Below are positions 53,787 to 63,628 of a stretch of 64,000 nucleotides of DNA, piece by piece. This DNA is from Oxalicibacterium flavum (GTDB taxonomy: Bacteria > Pseudomonadota > Gammaproteobacteria > Burkholderiales > Burkholderiaceae_D). Below the pieces are notes generated by a model. The model was not told where the DNA came from. It did not search any database and saw nothing but the letters and a program-made list of their open reading frames with translations. The stretch's first letter is position 1, and each line of letters starts with the position of its first letter. The stretch spans positions 124,001 through 188,000 of the forward strand of contig NZ_BMCG01000002.1 of NCBI RefSeq assembly GCF_014635065.1, read 5' to 3'. The position numbers and the translations under genes were made by a program.

Positions 53787-56700
53787 ATGGACATGAACCG
53801 AAGGCAGTTTTTCCGTGTGACCACGGCCGGCCTGATGGGCTCGAGCCTGGTTGCGCTCGGCTTCTCGCCGACGGAAGCGCTGGCGGAAACCCGGCAGTTC
53901 AAGCTGGCGCGCGCCACCGAGACCCGCAATACCTGTCCGTACTGCTCGGTCGGTTGCGGCCTGATCATGTACAGCATCGGTGACAAGGCGAAGAACGTGC
54001 AGGCCGACATCATGCACATCGAGGGCGATCCCGATCACCCGGTCAATCGCGGCACGCTGTGCCCGAAAGGCGCCGGCCTGCTCGATTTCGTGCACAGCCC
54101 GCAGCGCCTCAAGTATCCGGAAGTGCGCGAGCCCGGCAGCAAGGAATGGAAGCGCATCTCCTGGGATTCGGCGATGGATCGCATCGCCAAGCTCATGAAG
54201 GAAGACCGCGACGCCAACTTTGTTGCCCGCAACGACGACGGCAAGCTGGTCAACCGCTGGACTACCACCGGCATGCTGGCGGCGTCCGCATCCCCCAATG
54301 AAACCGGCTACATCACGCACAAGGTGATGAGATCGATGGGGATGCTCGTCTTCGACAATCAGGCGAGGGTCTGACACGGTCCTACGGTAGCCAGTCTGGC
54401 TCCGACGTTTGGACGAGGCGCGATGACCAACCACTGGGTGGACATCAAGAACGCCGATCTCGTACTCATCATGGGTGGCAATGCCGCCGAAGCGCATCCA
54501 TGCGGCTTCAAGTGGGTCATCGAGGCAAAGAAACAGAACAAGGCACGGCTGATCGTCGTCGATCCGCGCTATACGCGCTCGGCTGCGATGAGCGATTATT
54601 ACGCGCCGATTCGCGCCGGCAGCGACATCGCCTTCCTGGGCGGCGTCATCAACTACCTGCTCTCCAACGACAAGATCCAGAAGGAATACGTTCGCCATTA
54701 CACGAACGCGACCTTCATCGTCGGTGAGGATTACCGTTTCGAGGATGGCATCTTCAGCGGTTACGACGAATCCAAGCGCCGCTACAACAACAAGAGCTGG
54801 GGCTACGAGCTCGACGAGCAGGGCTATGCCAAGGTCGATCCGACCATGGAGCATCCGCGCTGCGTGCTGCAGGTCATGAAGCAGCACTATTCGCGCTATA
54901 CGCCCGAGATGGTCAGCCGCATCACCGGCACGCCGAAGAATAAGTTCCTCAAGGTGTGCGAGATGATCTCGGCCACGGCCGTTCCCGACAAGGCCATGAC
55001 CATCATGTACGCGCTCGGCTGGACCCAGCACAGCCAGGGTTCGCAGATGATTCGCACCGGCGCCATCATGCAGCTCCTGCTTGGCAACATCGGCATTGCC
55101 GGCGGCGGCATGAATGCACTGCGCGGACACAGCAACATCCAGGGACTGACCGATCTGGGCCTGTTGTCGAATTCCTTGCCTGGTTATCTTTCCCTGGCAA
55201 ACGATGCCGAGCAGGATCTGGAGACCTATTACAAGACCCGTGCGCTCAAGCCCCTGCGTCCAAACCAGATGAGCTACTGGCAGAACTATCCGAAGTTCTT
55301 CGTCAGTCTGCAGAAAGCCTGGTGGGGCGATGCCGCGACGGCCGAGAACAACTGGGCATTCGATTATCTGCCGAAGATCGACAAGCTCTACGACGTGCTG
55401 CAGGCGTTCGAGCTGATGAATCAGGGCAAGATGAACGGCTACATCTGCCAGGGCTTCAACCCGGTCGGTTCGTTCCCGAACAAGCGCAAGATCATCGACG
55501 GCCTGTCCAAGCTCAAGTTCCTGGTTTCCATCGATCCGCTGGAAACCGAGACCGCCGAGTTCTGGCAGAACCACGGCGAGTTCAACGACGTCAAGCCGGA
55601 GGAAATTCAGACCACGGTGTTCCGCCTGCCGTGCGTGTGCTTTGCCGAGGAAGACGGTTCGCTGACCAACTCCGGCCGCTGGCTGCAGTGGCATTGGAAG
55701 GGCGCCGAACCGCCGGGCGAGGCGCGCGGCGACGCGGAAATCATTGGCGACCTGTTCCATCGGATCAAGAACGCCTACCTCAAGGAAGGCGGCGCCTTCC
55801 CCGATCCGATCGTCAACCTGACCTGGCCGTACAAGATTCCGGGCAAGCCCTCGCCGCAGGAACTTGCAATGGAAGCCAATGGCAAGGCGCTCAAGAACGT
55901 GGTGGATCCCAAGGATCCCACCAAGATCCTGGCCAAGGCGGGCGAGCAGCTTTCCGGTTTCGGCCTGCTGCGCGACGACGGCAGCACGACGTCCGGCTGC
56001 TGGCTCTATACCGGCTCCTGGACCGAGGCGGGCAATCAGATGGCGCGGCGCGACAACTCCGATCCATGGGGTATCGGCCAGACGCTGAACTGGGCATGGG
56101 CATGGCCTGCCAACCGGCGCATTCTCTATAACGCTGCATCGAGCGCGCCGGACGGCAAGCCGTGGGACGCCAGACGCAAGCTGGTGCAGTGGAACGGTAC
56201 CACCTGGGGTGGCGCCGATATTCCGGACATCCGTCCGGATGCCGATCCCGGCGAGGAGAGTCGAGTGCAGCCTTTCATCATGACCTCGGAAGGTGTGGCG
56301 CGGATGTTCGCCCCGAGCGGCATGGCGGAAGGACCGCTGCCCGAGCACTATGAACCGTTCGAATCGCCGTTGGCCAACAATCCGATGCATCCGAACAATC
56401 CGAAGGCGCGCGCCAATCCGGGGGCGCGCATCTTCAAGAGCGACATGGAGGCCTTGGGCTCGCCGGATAAATTCCCTTACGTGGCAACGACTTATCGCCT
56501 GACAGAGCACTTCCACTACTGGACCAAGAACGTGCGGACCTCGGCCATCATTCAGCCGCAGCAATTCGTGGAGATCGGCGAAGAACTGGCCAAGGCCAAG
56601 GGCATCGCCAATGGCGACTGGGTCAAGGTTTCGTCGAATCGCGGCTTCATCAAGTGCGTGGCGGTAGTCAGCAAGCGCATTCCGCAGCTCGATGTCGATG

Positions 56701-56858
56701 GCAGGAAGATCGATACGGTCGGCATGCCCAACCATTGGGGCTTCGTGGGTGTCGCCAAGAAAGGCTATCTGGTCAACACCCTGACGCCATTCGTCGGCGA
56801 CGCCAACTCGCAAACACCCGAGTTCAAGTCGTTCATCGTCAACATCGAGAAAGGATAA
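53787..56858 (+). CDS. fdnG: Formate dehydrogenase-N alpha subunit, selenocysteine-containing
   Basis: Periplasmic catalytic subunit that oxidises formate with a bis-MGD molybdenum (or tungsten) centre. Full length 1023 aa when UGA at 54372-54374 is read as selenocysteine, residue 196, the same number as in E. coli FdnG; context ARV-Sec-HGPTVASLAPTFGRG matches exactly. The frame is continuous on both sides of that codon. Twin-arginine signal RRQFFRVTTAG; [4Fe-4S] ligands CPYCSVGCGL and GTLCPKG. A near-perfect ribosome-binding site AAAGGAGGTGA precedes the ATG at 53787. Four bases separate it from fdnH. Annotation pipelines that stop at UGA would split it at 54374 and restart at 54423; it is not a pseudogene. 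Confidence 0.96.
54372..54411 (+). promoter_or_regulatory. Bacterial SECIS element in fdnG
   Basis: The in-frame UGA is followed by a stem-loop with an apical GCC-AGTCT-GGC hairpin (54390-54400 region) flanked by further pairing bases, as in the E. coli fdnG SECIS. It would bind SelB, encoded downstream at 60934-62847. Confidence 0.82.
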
Positions 56859-56861
56859 GCT

Positions 56862-57806
56862 ATGTCATCACTCCAATCTCTCGATATTGTGCTGCGCTCG
56901 GCGACCACCACACCGCCGCCGCAGGCGCGCAAGACGCCGGCGCTGGCCAAGCTCATCGACGTGCCGAGCTGCATCGGCTGCAAGGCCTGTCAGGTCGCGT
57001 GCATGCAATGGAACGATCTGCGCGACGAAGTCGGCGAGAACCACGGCGTCTATGACAATCCGCGCGATCTGACGCCGGAATCGTGGACCGTCATGCGCTA
57101 TTCCGAAGTGGAAATGCCCGTCAAGGGCGAAGACGAGGAAACGCGCCTCGAATGGCTGATCCGCAAGGACGGCTGCATGCACTGCGAGGACCCGGGCTGC
57201 CTCAAGGCCTGCCCGGCGCCTGGCGCCATCATCAAGTACAGCAACGGCATCGTCGATTTCATCAGCGAGCATTGCATCGGTTGCGGCAACTGCGTGATCG
57301 GCTGTCCGTTCGACGTGCCGCGCATCAGCAAGAAGGACGACAAGGCCTACAAGTGCTCGCTGTGCTCGGATCGCGTGGCTGTCAACCTCGAGCCGGCCTG
57401 CGTCAAGGTCTGCCCGACCGGCGCCATCCGCTTCGGCACCAAGGAAGACATGCACGAATACGCGGCCGAGCGCATCGTCGACCTGAAGGAGCGCGGCTTC
57501 GAGAATGCCGGCGTCTATGATCCGCAAGGCGTGGGCGGCACGCACGTCATGTATGTGCTGCAGCATGCCGACCAGCCCAAGCTCTATCACGGCCTGCCGG
57601 AGAATCCCTCGATCAGCCCGCTGGTGTCGCTGTGGAAGGGCGCGGCCAAGCCGCTGGCGGTGGCCGCGATGATCGGCGCGGCCTTTGCCGGTTTCTTCCA
57701 TTACATGAAGGTCGGTCCGCTGGAAACCACCGACAAGGACGAGGAAGAGGCCGAGCGTGAGCGCCTGGCGCGGGAGCGGCAGCCGAACGATGCGGACATC
57801 GTCTAG
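56862..57806 (+). CDS. fdnH: Formate dehydrogenase-N iron-sulfur (beta) subunit
   Basis: Electron-transfer subunit with four [4Fe-4S] clusters. The 314 aa protein carries the expected Cys groups: [35 protein letters not shown] and CSLCSDR with CVKVC. A C-terminal membrane helix (about 258-278, [19 protein letters not shown]) anchors it to the inner membrane beside FdnI, and the charged tail is cytoplasmic. Length and order match FdnH/FdoH. Nine bases separate it from fdnI. Confidence 0.96.
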   Translation: MSSLQSLDIVLRSATTTPPPQARKTPALAKLIDVPSCIGCKACQVACMQWNDLRDEVGENHGVYDNPRDLTPESWTVMRYSEVEMPVKGEDEETRLEWLIRKDGCMHCEDPGCLKACPAPGAIIKYSNGIVDFISEHCIGCGNCVIGCPFDVPRISKKDDKAYKCSLCSDRVAVNLEPACVKVCPTGAIRFGTKEDMHEYAAERIVDLKERGFENAGVYDPQGVGGTHVMYVLQHADQPKLYHGLPENPSISPLVSLWKGAAKPLAVAAMIGAAFAGFFHYMKVGPLETTDKDEEEAERERLARERQPNDADIV

Positions 57807-57815
57807 GAGACTGAC

Positions 57816-58436
57816 ATGGCAAAACTCATTCAGCGTTACGGCGACCGCACCCGGCTCAATCACTGGTTCGTCGCCATCCTGTTCATTTGTGCGGGACTGA
57901 CCGGGCTGGCGGTATTCCATCCGTCGATGTATTTCCTGAGCAACCTGTTCGGCGGCGGGCAGTGGACGCGCATCCTGCATCCGTTCTTCGGCCTGCTGAT
58001 GGTGATCGGCTTCGTCTTCCTGTTCTTTCAGGTGGTGCGCGACAACTTCTGGACCCGCGAAGATACGCAGTGGGTCAAGCACTCGCCCGATCTGCTCAAG
58101 GGCGACGAAGAAGCAATGCCGCCGGTCGGCAAGTACAACGCGGGGCAGAAGATCGTGTTCTGGATTTTCGGCATCAGCCTGTTGCTGCTGCTGGTGACCG
58201 GCTTCATGTTCTGGCGGCCCTGGTTTGCGGAGCTCTTCCCGATTCCTGTTCGTCGCATCGCGGTGCTGGTGCATGCGATCTCGGCCACGGTGCTGATCAT
58301 CAGCGTGATCATTCACATCTATGCGGCGATCTGGGTCAAGGGCTCGGTGGGAGCGATGACGCGCGGTACGGTCAGCGAAGGATGGGCGCGCAAGCATCAT
58401 CCTCTGTGGTACCGGAAAATCACTGGCGGCAAATAA
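57816..58436 (+). CDS. fdnI: Formate dehydrogenase-N cytochrome b556 (gamma) subunit
   Basis: Membrane dihaem cytochrome b that passes electrons from formate to quinone. 206 aa with four membrane helices; haem-ligand His in RLNHWFVAILF, ILHPFFGLLM, VLVHAISATVL and IIHIYAAIW. Ends HHPLWYRKITG, as in the family. Lies between fdnH and fdhE, 22 bases before the latter. Confidence 0.95.
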   Translation: MAKLIQRYGDRTRLNHWFVAILFICAGLTGLAVFHPSMYFLSNLFGGGQWTRILHPFFGLLMVIGFVFLFFQVVRDNFWTREDTQWVKHSPDLLKGDEEAMPPVGKYNAGQKIVFWIFGISLLLLLVTGFMFWRPWFAELFPIPVRRIAVLVHAISATVLIISVIIHIYAAIWVKGSVGAMTRGTVSEGWARKHHPLWYRKITGGK

Positions 58437-58458
58437 TGTTTGAGGGCACAATCGCTGC

Positions 58459-59478
58459 ATGACGATCAGCCAAGCAAGACCGCTATTGAGCCCCGAGGAA
58501 ATCGCCGTCCGCGCCGGACAGCAGATCGAATTCCTGCGCTTGCCGCCGGACGATCTGTTTGCCGTGCGCGAGGCGCGCCTGCGCCAGCGCGCGCATGAGC
58601 ATGCGATGCGCGACTTCCTCCTGTTTGCGGCAGACATCGCGCATGCCCAGCATGCCGCGTTCAAGACCTTTCCCGCCGTCACACTGCCAGACGAGGCTGC
58701 GCTCGACGCTGCCGCACTGGCGGGCAAGCCGGCCTTGCCCGCCGCGCTGTGGCCACGCGATCCGCAGTGGATCGTGTCGCTGCGCGGCATGCTCGAGCAG
58801 ATGCTGCCGACGCTGGCCGCCCAGCCCGCCGCGCGCGACGTGGTGGACAAGGTGCTGCACATGCGCGACCAGGAGATCGAGCAGCAGGCCGATCGCCTGC
58901 TCAACAACATCATGTTCGGCCTCGACCTGGCGACCGCACCGCTGATCGCGGCCGGCCTGCAGGTCTATTGGACGCATCTGGTCACGGCCGTGCAGAAGAC
59001 GCATGGCGCCAATCGTGTCGCGCCGTTCGGCCGTACCGACGATGCGACGCGCTGCCCATGCTGCGGCAGCCTGCCGACGGCATCTGTGTCGCGCATCGAC
59101 GGCGACGGCCACTACCGCTACCTGCATTGCTCGCTGTGCTCGGCGCAATGGCACATGGTGCGCATCAAGTGCACGCATTGCGAAACCACCAAGGGCATCC
59201 ATTACCAGTCGCTGCAGTCGGCCGAAGACGAAGGTCCTGCAGAAGCGCGCAAGGAAGCGATCGAGGCCGAGACCTGCGACGAATGCGGCCACTACCTGAA
59301 GATCGTGCGCATGGAGCGCAATCCGCATGTGGAACCGGTAGCCGACGACCTGGCGTCGCTGACGCTCGACCTGCTGGTTTCCGAAGCAGGCTTCCAGCGC
59401 CATGGCATCAACCTGATGCTGCTGTTCGGCGAACCCGACGATCCCGATCCAGACGCGAACCGAAGCAGGGGGCACTGA
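58459..59478 (+). CDS. fdhE: Formate dehydrogenase accessory protein FdhE
   Basis: Cytoplasmic maturation factor required for active respiratory formate dehydrogenases. 339 aa with an all-helical N-terminal half and a rubredoxin-like C-terminal half bearing four CxxC motifs: CPCCGS, CSLCSAQW, CTHCETTKG and CDECGHYLK. The start is 22 bases after fdnI and the stop shares one base with the selA start (TGATG), tying enzyme maturation to selenocysteine synthesis. Confidence 0.94.
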   Translation: MTISQARPLLSPEEIAVRAGQQIEFLRLPPDDLFAVREARLRQRAHEHAMRDFLLFAADIAHAQHAAFKTFPAVTLPDEAALDAAALAGKPALPAALWPRDPQWIVSLRGMLEQMLPTLAAQPAARDVVDKVLHMRDQEIEQQADRLLNNIMFGLDLATAPLIAAGLQVYWTHLVTAVQKTHGANRVAPFGRTDDATRCPCCGSLPTASVSRIDGDGHYRYLHCSLCSAQWHMVRIKCTHCETTKGIHYQSLQSAEDEGPAEARKEAIEAETCDECGHYLKIVRMERNPHVEPVADDLASLTLDLLVSEAGFQRHGINLMLLFGEPDDPDPDANRSRGH

Positions 59479-60926
59479 TGTCCTCGACCGGAGAGTCCGT
59501 GGTTCACGGCTCGAAGGCCAGGCCCCAGGATCTGCCTTCGATCGATAAACTGCTGCGCCTGCCAGAGGTGCAGCCCCTGTTGCAGGCGCACGGTCATACG
59601 CTGGTCGCGACCGAAGCGCGCGGCCTGCTCGATGGTTTGCGTTCCCGCATTCTCGATGAAGGCATGGACAGCGCCACGATCCAGCCGGAAACGCTGGTGC
59701 GGCAGCTCGCCACGGCAATCGATGCGCGCCTCAAGCCGCGCATGCAGCGCGTCATTAATCTGACCGGCACCGTCATCCATACCAATCTCGGCCGTTCCGT
59801 GCTGTCCGAAGCGGCGATCCGTCATCTGACCGCGATGATGGAAGGACCGAACAACCTTGAATACGACCTGGCCGGAGGCAGCCGCGGCGACCGCGACAGC
59901 ATCGTCGAAGGCTTGCTGTGCGAGATCACCGGCGCCGAGGCTGCCACCGTCGTCAACAACAATGCCGCCGCCGTGCTGCTGACCATCGCCGCGCTGGCCG
60001 GCGGCAGGGAAGTGGTGGTCTCGCGCGGCGAACTGGTCGAGATCGGCGGCGCCTTCCGCATGCCGGACGTGATGGCCAGCGCCGGCGCCATCATGGTCGA
60101 GGTCGGCACCACCAACCGCACGCACCTGGCCGACTACCAGCGCGCCATCAATGCGCGCACCGCCTTGCTGATGAAGGTCCATACCAGCAACTACGCGGTC
60201 GAAGGCTTCACCTCGTCGGTGCCGGAAGCCGAACTGTCGGTGCTGGCGCGCGAGCATGGCGTGGCGATGGCGACCGATCTCGGTAGCGGTTCGCTGGTTG
60301 ACATGACGCAATATGGTTTGCCGCATGAACCGACGCCGCAGGAAATGCTGCGCGACGGCTGCGGGGCGGTGACCTTTTCGGGCGACAAGCTGCTGGGCGG
60401 ACCGCAGGCCGGCCTGATCGTCGGTGAGCGCGACCTGATCACGAAGATCCGCAAGTTTCCGATGAAGCGCGCGCTGCGCCTGTCCAAGCTGCCGCTGGCC
60501 GCGCTCGAAGCGACACTGATGCTCTACCTGCAACCGGAACTGCTGACGCGTGAACTGCCGACGCTGCGCTGGCTGACGCGCGACGGCGAAACCGTGCTGC
60601 GTACCGCGCAGTCGCTGCTGGAACCCATGCAGACGGCACTGGCGCCGCGTTACGAGGTCCGCGTGCAGACGATGGCGAGCCAGATCGGCTCCGGCTCGCT
60701 GCCGGTTGACCGCCTGCCGTCGGCCGGGCTCGCGATCACGCCGGTGCTGTCGGGCAAGCGCGGCACCGGTTCGGCGCTCGATGCGCTGGCGAATGCGCTG
60801 CGCGCGCTGCCGACGCCCATCATCGGCCGCATTGCCGACGACAGCCTGCTGCTCGACTGCCGCTGTCTCGACGACGTGGCTCCCGTCCTGGCGCAGCTCG
60901 ACGCCTTGCGCGCGCAGCTTGCATGA
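59478..60926 (+). CDS. selA: Selenocysteine synthase SelA
   Basis: PLP-dependent enzyme that converts seryl-tRNA-Sec to selenocysteyl-tRNA-Sec using selenophosphate from SelD. 482 aa, full length. Motifs: N-terminal LPSIDKLLRLPEVQPLL, RVINLTGTVIHTNLGRS, NNAAAVLLTI and the PLP lysine in TFSGDKLLGGPQAG (about K304). The ATG at 59478 overlaps the fdhE stop. Seven bases separate it from selB. Confidence 0.96.
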   Translation: MSSTGESVVHGSKARPQDLPSIDKLLRLPEVQPLLQAHGHTLVATEARGLLDGLRSRILDEGMDSATIQPETLVRQLATAIDARLKPRMQRVINLTGTVIHTNLGRSVLSEAAIRHLTAMMEGPNNLEYDLAGGSRGDRDSIVEGLLCEITGAEAATVVNNNAAAVLLTIAALAGGREVVVSRGELVEIGGAFRMPDVMASAGAIMVEVGTTNRTHLADYQRAINARTALLMKVHTSNYAVEGFTSSVPEAELSVLAREHGVAMATDLGSGSLVDMTQYGLPHEPTPQEMLRDGCGAVTFSGDKLLGGPQAGLIVGERDLITKIRKFPMKRALRLSKLPLAALEATLMLYLQPELLTRELPTLRWLTRDGETVLRTAQSLLEPMQTALAPRYEVRVQTMASQIGSGSLPVDRLPSAGLAITPVLSGKRGTGSALDALANALRALPTPIIGRIADDSLLLDCRCLDDVAPVLAQLDALRAQLA

Positions 60927-60933
60927 GGCGTCC

Positions 60934-62847
60934 ATGATCGTCGGCACCGCGGGGCATATCGATCACGGCAAGACCGCGCTGGTGCGCGCGCTGACCGGCA
61001 TCGACGGTGACCGCCTGCCGGAGGAAAAGCGGCGCGGCATCACACTCGAACTCGGCTATGCATGGATGCCCGCGGCCGACGGCAAGCTGATCGGCTTCGT
61101 CGATATGCCGGGCCACGAAAAACTCGTGCGCACCATGGTAGCGGGCGCCAGCGGTATCGATTACGGCTTGCTGCTGATCGCGGCTGACGACGGCATCATG
61201 CCGCAGACGCTGGAACACCTGACCATCCTGTCGCTGCTCGGCGTGCGGCGCGGCGCCGCCGTCATCACCAAGATCGACAAGGCCGACGATGCCTTGCTGC
61301 AGCAGCGCGAGAACGAAGTGCGCGCGCTGCTCGCCGCACATGGACTCGACGATTACGCGATGCTGCAGGTCTCGGCCATGAACGGGCAGGGCATCGATGA
61401 ATTGCGTGCGCTGCTGCTGGAACAGGCGCGGCAGACGGAAGATACACGCGAAGACAAGGCTGGATTCCGCATGGGCCTGGACCGCGTGTTCACGCTGGAT
61501 GGCGTGGGCACCGTGGTGGCCGGCAGCATTGCCGCCGGCAGTGTCAAAGTCGGCGACAGTCTGTGCCTCGCACATGCGCCGGAGCGGCAATACCGCGTGC
61601 GCAGCCTGCACGTGCACAACCGCGGCGTCGAGCAGGCGCATGCGGGGCAGCGCTGTGCGGTTGGTTTGGCCGGGCTGGATCGTGCCGAGGTCGAACGCGG
61701 CCAGATGTTGTGCGAACCTGGCATTGCGCAGAGCACGCAGCGCATCGATGTCTGGCTGCAGCTTGCCGCCAGCGAGGACAAGGTCCTGCGCTCGGGCACG
61801 CAGGTGCATCTGCACTTGGCGACGCAGGATTGCCTGGCTTCGGTGGCGATCCTTGGACAGTCATCGATCGCACCGGGCGAAGCCGGGCTGGCACAGCTCG
61901 TCTTGCAGCGCGAGATTCACGCCTGGCAGGGCGACCGTTTCATCCTGCGCGATGCCTCGGCCACGCGCACCATGGCCGGCGGCAGCGTGCTCGACGTCCA
62001 TGGGCCGGTGCGTTACCGGCAGACGCTGGAACGCATCGCATACCTGCACACGCAGCATGCAGACGATGCGGCCGAACGCTTTCAGGGGGCGCTGGCATTC
62101 TCGCCGTTCGGCATCCACGGCCGCGACTGGCTGCGCAGCGCCGGGCTGCGCGATTGGCCCTTCGACCCGCTGGCGCTGGAAGACGTGGTGGCGGACGAGG
62201 CCGGAAGCTGGGTGGTGTCGCGACAACGCCTGGCGGAAAGCGAACGTGCCGTGACGGCTTCGCTTGAAGCTTTCCATGCGCGCTTCCCGGAAGACATCGG
62301 CCCCGACCGCCAGCGCGTGCGGCGCCTCGCGGTGCCGCGCATGCCGGAGTCGCTGTGGAGCAGCCTGGCGGATCGCCTGCGTACGGCGGGCGTCATCGGT
62401 GAACGCAACGGCTTCCTGCATCTGCCCGAGCATGGCGTGCAATTATTGGCGGCCGAGAAGATCGTTGCCGAGCGCGTGCTGCCGCTATTGCGTGAAGGCC
62501 GCTTCGATCCGCCGTGGGTGCGTGACCTGGCCGCGACCACCAATCTGCCGGAAACGCAGTTGCGCGTGGTGATGGCGCGCATGACGAAAGCGGGAGAAGT
62601 ATTCCAGATCGTGAAGGACCTTTATTATCATCCTGATGTCGTACAGCAACTGGCCGGTCTGGCGCGGTCGCTGGGACAGGATAAGGGCAGCGTGACCGCT
62701 GCCGACTATCGCGACGCCACCGGCCTCGGCCGCAAGCGCGCGATCCAGATACTCGAATTCTTCGACCGCATCGGCTTCCTGCGGCGTGTCGGAGACGAAC
62801 ACCTGCTGCGACCGGGAACCAGTCTGTTTCCGTCAGCGCAGGATTGA
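60934..62847 (+). CDS. selB: Selenocysteine-specific elongation factor SelB
   Basis: GTPase that delivers Sec-tRNA to UGA codons by binding the SECIS hairpin. 637 aa: EF-Tu-like GTPase domain (GHIDHGKTALVRALTG, DMPGHEKLV, TKIDKAD), two beta-barrel domains (RMGLDRVFTLDGVGTVVAGSI), and C-terminal winged helices (about 430-637; LPETQLRVVMARMTKAGEVFQI, GRKRAIQILEFFDRIGFLRRVGD). The stop is only 7 bases before the selenocysteine tRNA gene. Confidence 0.96.
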   Translation: MIVGTAGHIDHGKTALVRALTGIDGDRLPEEKRRGITLELGYAWMPAADGKLIGFVDMPGHEKLVRTMVAGASGIDYGLLLIAADDGIMPQTLEHLTILSLLGVRRGAAVITKIDKADDALLQQRENEVRALLAAHGLDDYAMLQVSAMNGQGIDELRALLLEQARQTEDTREDKAGFRMGLDRVFTLDGVGTVVAGSIAAGSVKVGDSLCLAHAPERQYRVRSLHVHNRGVEQAHAGQRCAVGLAGLDRAEVERGQMLCEPGIAQSTQRIDVWLQLAASEDKVLRSGTQVHLHLATQDCLASVAILGQSSIAPGEAGLAQLVLQREIHAWQGDRFILRDASATRTMAGGSVLDVHGPVRYRQTLERIAYLHTQHADDAAERFQGALAFSPFGIHGRDWLRSAGLRDWPFDPLALEDVVADEAGSWVVSRQRLAESERAVTASLEAFHARFPEDIGPDRQRVRRLAVPRMPESLWSSLADRLRTAGVIGERNGFLHLPEHGVQLLAAEKIVAERVLPLLREGRFDPPWVRDLAATTNLPETQLRVVMARMTKAGEVFQIVKDLYYHPDVVQQLAGLARSLGQDKGSVTAADYRDATGLGRKRAIQILEFFDRIGFLRRVGDEHLLRPGTSLFPSAQD

Positions 62848-62854
62848 AGGATAA

Positions 62855-62950
62855 GGAAGGAAATCGTCCCTGGTGGGGCGGCCGGGCTTCAAACCCGGTT
62901 GGTGGCGCCATGCGTCGCCGGGTGGGTTCGACTCCCGCTTCCTTCCGCCA
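62855..62950 (+). tRNA. selC: tRNA-Sec (anticodon UCA)
   Basis: 96 nt with CCA encoded. Acceptor stem of eight pairs, GGAAGGAA (62855-62862) with TTCCTTCC (62939-62946), discriminator G and CCA at 62948-62950. Anticodon arm CCGGG-CTTCAAA-CCCGG with anticodon TCA at 62889-62891. Long variable arm (TGGTGGCGCC...region) and T-loop GGTTCGACTCCC. This eight-base acceptor and long extra arm are unique to tRNA-Sec. It lies seven bases after selB, so it must be cut from the operon transcript. Confidence 0.97.
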
Positions 62951-62957
62951 TCTTGAT

Positions 62958-63001
62958 GACCGTCGGCCGCCCTCATTGGCCGTTATTATCGGCCGGCGGT
63001 C
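62958..63001. terminator. Candidate shared terminator after selC
   Basis: GACCGTCGGCC (62958-62968) pairs with GGCCGGCGGTC (62991-63001) with one G-U pair and a 22-base loop. It lies between convergent selC and the methyltransferase gene and overlaps the latter's stop. No clear T-run. Confidence 0.45.
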
Positions 63002-63614
63002 ATTCCACGCGGCAGTAGCAGTAGAGGAACTGCTGGGTGGTGCCGAACGGCGTCTCGTGCAGTTCGATCGCGCTTTCCACCAGACGGAAGCGCTCGCCGA
63101 ATTCGCCGTGCAGGCCTTCGCTGTCGTAGCGCACGGTTTCCAGCCCGCTGCAGCTCACCGGACCTTCAGGACCGAAGGTCGCCACGATCACATTCCCGCC
63201 CGGCTTCATTGCGCGCATTACCTGCCGCACATAGGCTTCGCGCTGCGCGGGCTCGGTCAGGAAATGGAACACGGCGCGGTCGTGCCAGACGTCGTAGCGT
63301 TGCGCTGGTAGCTCGACGCCCGTGATGTCGGCCACCAGCCATTCGATGCGCGCGGCATCCTGCCCCAGCCGCGCCTTGCAGGCATCGATGGCGGCCTGCG
63401 AAATGTCGAGCATGGACAGATCGCGGTAGCCGCGCCCGAACAGGTCGTCGATCAGCGTCGATTCGCCGCCGCCGACGTCGATGATGGCGGCATCGAACGA
63501 ACCGGCCGTGCGCGCGATGAGCTCCAGCGACTTGTCCAGGTGCGGCGCATACCAGCTGACAGCGTCCGGTGCCTTCTCGGTATAGACCTTGTCCCAGTGA
63601 TTGATCTTGTTCAT
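63000..63614 (-). CDS. Class I SAM-dependent methyltransferase
   Basis: Cytoplasmic methyltransferase of 204 aa resembling thiopurine/tellurite-type small methyltransferases: HWDKVYTEKAPDAVSWY at the N-terminus, SAM motif I AIIDVGGGESTLIDDLF, motif II region DISQAAIDACK, WLVADITG, and WHDRAVFHFLTEPAQREAYV. The MNKINHWDKVY...SWY start is typical of a family often annotated as S-methyltransferase-like. The ATG at 63614 has AAGGA upstream. It is 15 bases after the phosphonate permease gene, so co-transcribed; substrate unknown. Confidence 0.88.
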   Translation of the reverse strand: MNKINHWDKVYTEKAPDAVSWYAPHLDKSLELIARTAGSFDAAIIDVGGGESTLIDDLFGRGYRDLSMLDISQAAIDACKARLGQDAARIEWLVADITGVELPAQRYDVWHDRAVFHFLTEPAQREAYVRQVMRAMKPGGNVIVATFGPEGPVSCSGLETVRYDSEGLHGEFGERFRLVESAIELHETPFGTTQQFLYCYCRVE

Positions 63615-63628
63615 TTCGTTGTCCTTGA

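Noticed and set aside
54372..54422. fdnG as a broken gene or two separate genes
   Set aside because: The frame is unchanged across TGA, the context is that of selenocysteine 196, and selA, selB and selC are next door.
62844..63311. Plus-strand open frame over the selC region
   Set aside because: It overlaps the selenocysteine tRNA and the antisense of the methyltransferase gene, and has no domain.
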